Part shown: piece after piece, positions 31,590-37,032 of the stretch
How positions within the stretch are numbered: the first letter of the stretch is position 1
How the letters are laid out: the number at the start of each line of letters is the position of its first letter
Origin: a virus
DNA length: 42,365 nt
Strand: one strand, 5' to 3'
Virus record (IMG/VR): IMGVR_UViG_3300037294_000660
Span: 1 to 42,365 of that record
Translations under genes and position numbers: made by a program
The notes under the pieces: generated by a model
What the model saw: only the letters and a program-made list of their open reading frames with translations
What the model was told of the DNA's origin: nothing
Databases searched by the model: none

Positions 31590-32030
31590 TTAGTTGTGTT
31601 TTACTTTTCGCATGATATCCTTTAATAATGTTTCAAATTTTATATCATCTTCGCTAATATTGTAATCAAATAAAAGCTGGCGAAGCGAAGTTTCCTTCTT
31701 CATTCCATTGAGTCTAAAATTAAGATCCACATAGGTTCTCATTTCTTCCCGGAAAACGTCATCGGCTCTTTGATTAAATTTCCTGATAATCTTAGAATCA
31801 ATGTGAATGCCCATATCCTCCATGTACCGCAAGGATATCTCTACTGGAAAAACAAGATCAAAACTCACTTTATTAAAAACAACATAGCGCTTCGATAGAA
31901 TGTCGAGAACCATACTTCCAAAAAAATCAGACTTGGTTACTACTAATTTTTCGCCTACTTTTTTTTGCAGATATTTATAAACATGCGGTTTTACAGGAAA
32001 ATTTATGATAACAGCGGAGCGTTCTGACAT
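31590..32030 (-). CDS. Candidate late-gene regulator (unassigned)
   Basis: 146-aa basic protein. The N-terminus SAVIINFPVKPHVYKYLQKK is a start pattern recurring in Bacteroidetes phages. The C-terminal helices (TSLRQLLFDYNISEDDIKFE, then TLLKDIMRKVK) could form a DNA-binding helical domain. No enzyme motif or signal. The gene lies immediately before the late blocks, as Mu C or lambda Q do. Its promoter shares GTCAATTAATT-N4-TAnnTTTG with the early promoter, and iteron-like GTTCCACA repeats lie behind it. It is therefore a candidate activator of the TGTCC promoters. The role is inferred from position and regulation only. Confidence 0.5.
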   Translation of the reverse strand: MSERSAVIINFPVKPHVYKYLQKKVGEKLVVTKSDFFGSMVLDILSKRYVVFNKVSFDLVFPVEISLRYMEDMGIHIDSKIIRKFNQRADDVFREEMRTYVDLNFRLNGMKKETSLRQLLFDYNISEDDIKFETLLKDIMRKVKHN

Positions 32031-32062
32031 CTTATTTTATTTTTAAATTATTTTTTAAAAAA

Positions 32063-32085
32063 CAAATATAAAGTAATTAATTGAC
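32063..32085 (-). promoter_or_regulatory. Early-type promoter for the 146-aa gene
   Basis: Minus strand: GTCAATTAATT (32085-32075), ACTT, then TATATTTG (32070-32063), a perfect -7 box. The first element and its 4-nt spacing are identical to those at the early promoter (41936-41958). No TTG -33 box; GTTCCACA repeats begin 17 nt further upstream. Confidence 0.65.
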
Positions 32086-32101
32086 TTTTTTTGGTTTTTT
32101 A

Positions 32102-32298
32102 GTTCCACAGTTCCACACACTGAAAATCAGCAACTTACATTGTGGAACCATTGTGGAACTGTGGAACCTCTTTGTTTATTTTAAAATAGTTCCACAAGTT
32201 CCACAGATAAAAACAAATAATAATTTTATCTAATTATCTATATAATAGATACTTATATACTATAAAATTAAAATTGTGGACTTGTGGATTTGTGGAAC
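32102..32298. repeat. Iteron-like cluster of GTTCCACA repeats
   Basis: Eight perfect copies of GTTCCACA or its complement TGTGGAAC: 32102, 32110, 32141, 32152, 32160, 32189, 32198 and 32291. Two shorter TGTGGA copies lie at 32275 and 32283. Tandem spacing is mostly 8-11 bp. The pair 32102-32117 is the perfect inverted repeat of 32152-32167 (GTTCCACAGTTCCACA). A very AT-rich stretch (32206-32274) lies inside the cluster. This fits a replication origin with iterons or an activator/operator array. The repeats match only part of the DnaA box (TCCACA). Confidence 0.65.
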
Positions 32299-32494
32299 TA
32301 TTTATATTTGACATTCTTCCTCTTTCATAAATCTTTTTTTAATTGGGGGATCGGGGGAAAAACAAAAAAAAGGGAATTTTTAATTTCTTCTCGATTTACT
32401 ATTTAATTCATTCCCGTTTTATGGTAGTATTGCGAGTCAACTAGTCCACTAGTCCACATATTTACAGTGATTTTTATAATTGGGGGCGCGAGGG

Positions 32495-32603
32495 AATTAC
32501 AGGTGCGAGATGTTTACGATAGTTTTTAATTACGGCTATTTAAAGGATAATCATTACTGGCCAGTAGACAGCTAGAAATACAATTACAGGTGAGGCATGT
32601 TTA
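32495..32603 (+). repeat. Direct repeats and palindrome in the control region
   Basis: Two 22-bp direct repeats, 32495-32516 and 32582-32603, share AATTACAGGTG and ATGTTTA (19 of 22 identical). The perfect palindrome TACTGGCCAGTA (32555-32566) lies between them. No gene was found on either strand in this stretch. They may be protein-binding sites for replication or regulation. The whole gap 32031-32793 otherwise holds only the iterons, a hairpin and the tRNA-like element. Confidence 0.5.
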
Positions 32604-32628
32604 GATTTTGAGAATATCTTATAAATAG

Positions 32629-32656
32629 AAAATCACCCCTTTTAAAGGATGATTTT
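32629..32656 (-). terminator. Possible terminator or hairpin
   Basis: AAAATCA / TGATTTT outer stem and CCTTT / AAAGG inner stem, with a small internal loop. On the minus strand it ends in a T-rich run. It would end transcription coming from the 74-aa gene and tRNA-like element. The imperfect stem makes it uncertain. Confidence 0.35.
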
Positions 32657-32666
32657 ATGTTTTATG

Positions 32667-32752
32667 AACCATATAAGGATTCGAACCTTTTAACCCCGCG
32701 TGACCCACGTGTCGCATAAAGTTCGTTAAAAAAATGCTTGCTGGTTATGGTT
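32667..32752 (-). tRNA. tRNA-like element (probably degenerate or a tRNA fragment)
   Basis: 86-nt minus-strand segment. The ends form a perfect 7-bp acceptor stem (AACCATA / TATGGTT). The 3' half has a T-arm with a perfect B-box GGTTCGAATCC. A CGTG-GGT-CACG hairpin sits where a variable arm would be. I could not fit a normal D-arm or a 7-nt anticodon loop, and CCA is not encoded. It may be a decayed tRNA, an att-like tRNA remnant or coincidence. Confidence 0.3.
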
Positions 32753-32793
32753 AAGGTTTTCTTTATTTCATATCGTTTGGGGTTTTAAGGGTT

Positions 32794-33018
32794 TTAAAAA
32801 GGTACTATTTCCTTTTTAGTAATTTTTTCTAAATTTGTTCTTAAAAATTTAAGCGACTTAAACTTCCCTGTGATAACATAGCCAATAGTACTTCCTTTTA
32901 ATACTTGCTTGATCAACCTTCCTGATTTACAATTATAGCACAATCCGCATTTTGTAAACACATAATTTGGCGCAAATGAAATGCGGTACTTTGCAATATA
33001 ATTAACAGTGATTATCAT
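32794..33018 (-). CDS. Small Cys-containing conserved phage protein
   Basis: 74-aa basic protein. It contains FAPNYVFTKCGLCYNCKS, a CxxCxxC-type cluster, followed by GRLIKQVLKGSTIGYVITGK, a pattern that recurs in Bacteroidetes phage genes. It may bind a metal or nucleic acid. It is read toward the tRNA-like element and starts just outside the restriction-modification cassette. Function unknown. Confidence 0.55.
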   Translation of the reverse strand: MIITVNYIAKYRISFAPNYVFTKCGLCYNCKSGRLIKQVLKGSTIGYVITGKFKSLKFLRTNLEKITKKEIVPF

Positions 33019-33123
33019 GGGTTAGCGTGTATTAAAATTAGGTTTAGTGAGTAGTTATAAGCCATTTTGTGAAAAACGAAACTGTAAGATATTTTTATTA
33101 ACTTGCGGACTTTTAAGAAAATT

Positions 33124-33963
33124 ATGGAAAGATCAATCGACATAGTAAATAATTCTGAACATTTAAACGAATGGGTTTTAAAAAGTATAAACCTATTTAA
33201 AGACACTAATTATTTAGATCAAATTCTTGCGGTTTATCCTTTTCAAATTGCATCTCCTGAAAGACTTGATTTAAATTTAAGACGAAGAATAATAAATGCA
33301 CATCAATCAAGAAGAACAAATGAATTAATACAAATTCTTGAAGGTTTAACTAAATTTCCTTACGAAGACCCGATTTGGTATTTACTAAAAAACATTGAAG
33401 GATGTGGTGTAAATAATCCAGTGCAAATTGAAAGAATTGCAAATTCTTTGTACTCAATGACTGCAGAGGAAACAGTCGTTAGACTTGAGGCTGCTCCAAA
33501 ATTAAATACTCAAATGGGACCAATGTTTAATGCTTGGTTAAGATTAAACTTTACTCCTTTACCATTAAATCTTTTTCAAGAATCAACAGAAGGAATTTGT
33601 ATTCTTGATGCTTCTGAAGAAGTTGGAAAATTATATATTAATGACATTCTCCATCAAAATTTAGACAAAAGACCTGATTTAATAGCAAAGGTAAACAATC
33701 AATTAATCATTGGAGAAGCAAAATGGATAGGACAACCAGGAGGAAATCAAGAGAAACAAGTACAAGAAGTAATAAAATTCTGCAGAAACCAAAGAGGTGC
33801 AGTAATTAGAATCGGAGTTGTAGATGGTTTCCCTTGGTCATTGTTTAATATAAATCACCGTTTAGTGAACAATAAAGAAGCTGTTAATATCCAAGAGTCT
33901 GAATATGATATTGTTAGTTCATTATTGTTGCACGAATATTTAGAAAAATTTCTTAATCAATAG
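33124..33963 (+). CDS. Putative type II restriction endonuclease
   Basis: 279-aa protein from the ATG at 33124 (an upstream TTG is less likely). Residues Pro184-Asp185 and Glu198-Ala-Lys200 (RPDLIAKVNNQLIIGEAKW) form a PD-(D/E)xK nuclease core. The N-terminal 150 residues are helical and could bind DNA. It converges with the adenine methyltransferase and overlaps it by 11 bp at the 3' ends, which supports a restriction-modification pair. Target sequence unknown. It may protect the lysogen against other phages. Confidence 0.78.
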   Translation: MERSIDIVNNSEHLNEWVLKSINLFKDTNYLDQILAVYPFQIASPERLDLNLRRRIINAHQSRRTNELIQILEGLTKFPYEDPIWYLLKNIEGCGVNNPVQIERIANSLYSMTAEETVVRLEAAPKLNTQMGPMFNAWLRLNFTPLPLNLFQESTEGICILDASEEVGKLYINDILHQNLDKRPDLIAKVNNQLIIGEAKWIGQPGGNQEKQVQEVIKFCRNQRGAVIRIGVVDGFPWSLFNINHRLVNNKEAVNIQESEYDIVSSLLLHEYLEKFLNQ

Positions 33964-35251
33964 AAACATACTCATAAAAATTACACTTAACTTTCTCTTT
34001 TTTAAATGTTTGTTTTATGACATCAAACGATTGGTTAGAATTATCAATACCTATCCAATTTCTCTTTAATAGATTTGCAACTAAAAGTGTACTTCCAGAA
34101 CCTGCAAAACAATCCATAATAAGAGAATCTTTATTTGAAGAATTTAAAATAATTCTTTTCAATAAATCGTGATTTTTTTGCGTAGGATATTCAACATATG
34201 AAAGTCCTTTATCTTTAAATGCCCAAACATCTTGGACTTTTTTTCCTTTATGTTCATTTGCAAAAACCATTTTTCTTGGATTTCCATTTGCAGACCATTC
34301 TATTAATCCTAAATTATCTAATCTAGTTAGTTCTTCTCTGCTGTATCGCCAATGTCTGCCTTTTGGTGGTAGAATTCCTTTCCATTCTTTTCCAGTGTCT
34401 CCATCAATAGTAATTCCCGGAGCGTGAATAGGATTTGTTGTATATCTACCATAAATAGGGTGAATTTTCGAAAAATTATCTATTTCTTCATCTTTTGTCA
34501 GAGGTTCTTTAATTTCATTCCATATATTTTTATCTCTATTTTTAGCGTAAAACAATATCATATCAGAATAATTACCATAAGCATTTCTAGAAAAATTTTT
34601 AGGATTGCATTTAATTCTAGTAATATCATTAATAAAGTTTTCATAACCAAAAACTTCATCCATAATTATTTTGACATAATGTCCAATTTTTTTATCAATA
34701 TGTAAATAAATACTTCCACTTTCAGACATAAAATCTCTTAATAAAAAAAGTCTTTTTCTTAAAAATTCCAAAAATTCACTATTAACTAATTTATCTGAAT
34801 AAGCGAGATCATTTTCAATATTTGAAAAATTCAATCCAGTTCCAAAAGGTGGATCAATATAAATTAAATCAACTTTACCTTTAAATTTTGGCAATAAAGA
34901 CTTTAAAACATAATAATTCTCTCCAAAAATCATTTTATTAGATAAAATTTGGTTTTCATCATTAATTGATTTCAAAAAACCTAAAGGCTTGTAATTTAAT
35001 ATTTCAATTTCATTAGATTTACCTTCATAATCTAAATAACAATTACGACTTTTCTTTAAATATAAAGTTTCAGGTTCAGAAACCATAGAGTTAGTTGATA
35101 AGAAATTTTCAAATTCTTGATACGAAACTCTATAACTTTTATTTATTTTTACAGCATTTAACTCTTTCTTTTGTATATATTTAGAAACAGTTTGTCTAGT
35201 AATTTTTAATGTTTTAGCAACATCACCTACGGTCAAAAAATTGTTTTCCAT
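33953..35251 (-). CDS. DNA adenine methyltransferase with N-terminal HTH
   Basis: 432-aa modification enzyme. Residues about 6-50 are an excisionase/MerR-like HTH (LTVGDVAKTLKITRQTVSKY). Motif IV DPPF is at 133-136 (YIDPPFGTGLNF), before motif I FAGSGST at 382-388: beta-class order, likely N6-adenine. The middle has RHWRYSREELTRLDNLGLIE and GNPRKMVFANE, typical of type II/III mod enzymes. It faces the restriction endonuclease, overlapping by 11 bp. The HTH may control the cassette. A TACTTTG box lies upstream near 35265-35271. Confidence 0.88.
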   Translation of the reverse strand: MENNFLTVGDVAKTLKITRQTVSKYIQKKELNAVKINKSYRVSYQEFENFLSTNSMVSEPETLYLKKSRNCYLDYEGKSNEIEILNYKPLGFLKSINDENQILSNKMIFGENYYVLKSLLPKFKGKVDLIYIDPPFGTGLNFSNIENDLAYSDKLVNSEFLEFLRKRLFLLRDFMSESGSIYLHIDKKIGHYVKIIMDEVFGYENFINDITRIKCNPKNFSRNAYGNYSDMILFYAKNRDKNIWNEIKEPLTKDEEIDNFSKIHPIYGRYTTNPIHAPGITIDGDTGKEWKGILPPKGRHWRYSREELTRLDNLGLIEWSANGNPRKMVFANEHKGKKVQDVWAFKDKGLSYVEYPTQKNHDLLKRIILNSSNKDSLIMDCFAGSGSTLLVANLLKRNWIGIDNSNQSFDVIKQTFKKEKVKCNFYEYVSID

Positions 35252-35320
35252 AATTCATAATTTGACACAAAGTAACACAAATTAACATATAAAAACAAGT
35301 GACATTTAAAAAAAAATAAA

Positions 35321-35460
35321 AACGGCTTATAACAGCACCTACAAAAAATTGGCGGTTCAGTGGTTAAATGAAACTTTGTGCTTCGTATCAAGTTTTGTGG
35401 TGGCGGACAGTTTAATGCTCCGAAATCGCCAACTTCTTGTAGCTGCAAACCGTTGTAGGC
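35321..35460. repeat. Folded repeat element at the edge of the R-M cassette
   Basis: Imperfect inverted repeats: AACGG (35321-35325) with CCGTT (35450-35454), and a 21-bp pair, 35335-35355 and 35426-35446, with about 17 of 21 matches (GCACCTACAAAAAATTGGCGG on the left). The segment would fold into a long hairpin. A translated ORF over it is likely a shadow. The design is reminiscent of, but does not match, attC-like cassette ends. No other gene is in 35252-35481. Confidence 0.5.
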
Positions 35461-35481
35461 AAATTAAAAAATTACTCGCTT

Positions 35482-35673
35482 TTATCGTATTATCATAAAA
35501 AGACTAAACAACTGCAAAGCTAATGTTGGCAATTGTATTCCTAAAATTATACTCCTGTCTAAATGGATAGCTTTACCTATCACGTTTGTAAATATTGCTA
35601 TTGGAATAATTGTCAACACAACCCAAAGGAAACCGCCTTTTTCTGCTAATTTTTTCATCTTAGATTTTTCCAT
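35482..35673 (-). CDS. Small membrane protein
   Basis: 63-aa basic protein with hydrophobic helices near residues 14-31 (GFLWVVLTIIPIAIFTNVIG) and 40-61 (IILGIQLPTLALQLFSLFMI). It overlaps the next upstream gene by 14 bp and closes the run of early genes. Function unknown. Confidence 0.5.
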   Translation of the reverse strand: MEKSKMKKLAEKGGFLWVVLTIIPIAIFTNVIGKAIHLDRSIILGIQLPTLALQLFSLFMIIR

Positions 35674-35815
35674 TTAAATAAAATAATGAAGTGATTAATA
35701 AAATAGCTGCTATAAACCCAATTGAAAACCCAAATAATCGGGCGACTCTTAGATCATACTTTTGCTCTTGTTGCGCATATTCGTAGCTGTAAAGTGGTTT
35801 GTTTTCGTTTTTCAT
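35660..35815 (-). CDS. Small membrane protein
   Basis: 51-aa protein from the ATG at 35815. One transmembrane helix (LFGFSIGFIAAILLITSLFY). It overlaps the 63-aa gene. The hydrophilic N-terminus contains YSYEYAQQEQKYDLR. Early small membrane proteins may alter host envelope or exclusion, but no evidence fixes a role. Confidence 0.5.
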   Translation of the reverse strand: MKNENKPLYSYEYAQQEQKYDLRVARLFGFSIGFIAAILLITSLFYLNGKI

Positions 35816-35819
35816 GACT

Positions 35820-36188
35820 TTATTGTTTAAAAATTTCTGTTTCAATTTGATCCTCGTAACTATTTATGGTAACAATTAATCCCGGGTTGTACTCCTCTTC
35901 AGTAACTTTCTTCCTTCCAACCGCCGTTTGAGTATAATAATCAGATTGGATCATCGAGCAGTGCTTTTGTTTCACAAACCCAAAACCTTCAAGTCCTTGA
36001 GCCGTACCGCTCATTGAAATTGCAACTGCTAGATGCTTTACAAAATCTTCTTGGCGACTTTCATCGTCAGTCGCCAAGAAGTGTTGAGACCATTCTTCAA
36101 TTGTATCATTGGTATAGATCGCATCATCTATTTCAATCTCGTATTCATCCGTTCTAACAACTTCTACTTTGTATTTAAGTATTGACAT
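35820..36188 (-). CDS. Hypothetical early protein
   Basis: 122-aa acidic protein, no signal or membrane segment (YKVEVVRTDEYEIEIDDAIY start). The C-terminus reads VTEEEYNPGLIVTINSYEDQ. In a tight run with small early membrane genes. No family recognised. Confidence 0.5.
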   Translation of the reverse strand: MSILKYKVEVVRTDEYEIEIDDAIYTNDTIEEWSQHFLATDDESRQEDFVKHLAVAISMSGTAQGLEGFGFVKQKHCSMIQSDYYTQTAVGRKKVTEEEYNPGLIVTINSYEDQIETEIFKQ

Positions 36189-36199
36189 GTTTTCGTTTT

Positions 36200-36418
36200 T
36201 TAAATGGTTCTTATGCTATTAAAAAGCCTTCTTATGATATAGCCCCTAGTAAATGAAACCACAAAAAATAGCAGTGTTATTTTTAAATTGGTTTCATGAC
36301 TAATGATAATTCCAAACTTTGGAAAAATAAAAAGCTGTACTGCAAAACTGGAAACTAATCCTACGATTGTGTTGGCTATGCTCTCTAGTACTGAGAGCCT
36401 TACTGGCTGGTTTTTCAT
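36200..36418 (-). CDS. Two-helix membrane protein (DUF7220-like)
   Basis: 72-aa protein from the ATG at 36418. It reads SVLESIANTIVGLVSSFAVQ, then LFIFPKFGIIISHETNLKI, then LLFFVVSFTRGYIIRRLFNS. The pattern of one conserved membrane helix pair ending in S-R-Y-I-R-R-L-F matches what I recall of the DUF7220 phage family. The family name needs an HMM search. Role unknown. Confidence 0.6.
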   Translation of the reverse strand: MKNQPVRLSVLESIANTIVGLVSSFAVQLFIFPKFGIIISHETNLKITLLFFVVSFTRGYIIRRLFNSIRTI

Positions 36419-36420
36419 AT

Positions 36421-36729
36421 TTATATTTTTTCCCATTTAAAACCTCCACCAAATTCTATGTTCCCATTCACAGCAGAATAAATTTGTTGTAATGGAACAC
36501 CTGTTTTTTGATGCGCTTCAACAACACTTTTAAACTCAATTTTTTCATTTCCGACATACTGAACTACCGGCTGACCTTTGTTACTGTTATACCAGTTCCC
36601 CTTTTTATACCCGAGAGGAGAATTGATTAAATTAACTAAATCCTCTTCAGTCCATTTAGAGCGGTTTTTATTCCACAAGTAATGATGTGGAAATTTTCTA
36701 AGCTGTTCTAATTCTTCTTGTTTTGTCAT
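36421..36729 (-). CDS. Stand-alone NUMOD1-like protein
   Basis: 102-aa protein. The C-terminal half (VVQYVGNEKIEFKSVVEAHQ, KTGVPLQQIYSAVNG, GGGFKWEKI) matches NUMOD1, a DNA-binding module normally attached to homing endonucleases. No endonuclease catalytic domain is present. The N-terminus is helical and charged (KRS..W-type). It overlaps nothing and lies within the early operon. It may be a relic or a free DNA-binding protein. Confidence 0.6.
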   Translation of the reverse strand: MTKQEELEQLRKFPHHYLWNKNRSKWTEEDLVNLINSPLGYKKGNWYNSNKGQPVVQYVGNEKIEFKSVVEAHQKTGVPLQQIYSAVNGNIEFGGGFKWEKI

Positions 36730-36751
36730 AGTAAATTTTTTTTTATTGGTT

Positions 36752-37030
36752 TTATAATAAATTGTTTCTTTTGCAAGTTTCCTTGTAGAGTTCTAGTATT
36801 TTTTCCCAAACAGAAGGCACTTTAATTCTTACCTTCTGCGGCCCTCTTGGAGTAAGTATCGATTCTTCTTTTATGTAAGAGGTGTTCTCATATATTTCTG
36901 AACCTACTTTCTCTCGACCGTTGCGATTGATAATGATCTTATATTTTCCAGAGTTTGATGCCTTCGGGTAAATAGTGATCAAATTATCATTGCATACTTT
37001 TGCGTATCGTTGAAACTCTTTTGCGTCCAT
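36752..37030 (-). CDS. Hypothetical protein after the primase-helicase
   Basis: 92-aa basic protein (KYKIIINRNGREKVGSEIYE). No domain recognised. It starts 2 bp after the primase-helicase stop, so they are co-transcribed. It may assist replication. Confidence 0.5.
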   Translation of the reverse strand: MDAKEFQRYAKVCNDNLITIYPKASNSGKYKIIINRNGREKVGSEIYENTSYIKEESILTPRGPQKVRIKVPSVWEKILELYKETCKRNNLL

Positions 37031-37032
37031 AA

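Larger units (their letters stand above)
33054..35460. mobile_element. Restriction-modification cassette with flanking inverted repeats
   Basis: The pair of R and M genes is bracketed by the perfect inverted repeat GTTATAAGCC (33054-33063) and GGCTTATAAC (35324-35333). The right side continues into a folded element (35321-35460) of a kind I recall as common near accessory genes in Flavobacterium genomes. The cassette is more AT-rich than its neighbours and interrupts the phage early/control region. Boundaries and mechanism of insertion are inferred; no transposase is present. Confidence 0.5.

Noticed and set aside
32102-32298. DnaA box cluster
   Set aside because: The repeats share TCCACA with the DnaA box but have G where the box has T and lack the A; 8-mer identity and spacing point to a separate iteron. 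DnaA binding stays possible but not claimed.
32102-32298. CRISPR array
   Set aside because: Repeats are only 8 bp, occur in both orientations and have irregular short spacing, and no cas genes are present.
33015-33206. 63-aa minus-strand ORF at the start of the restriction gene
   Set aside because: Overlaps the real endonuclease gene and the inverted repeat; low-complexity, no motif.
35233-35448. 71-aa ORF over the folded element
   Set aside because: It covers the inverted repeats and resembles translated repeat sequence, not a gene.
35321-35460. Integron attC site
   Set aside because: The hairpin layout is similar, but the ends do not match the attC core (GTTRRRY/RYYYAAC) and no integron integrase is seen.
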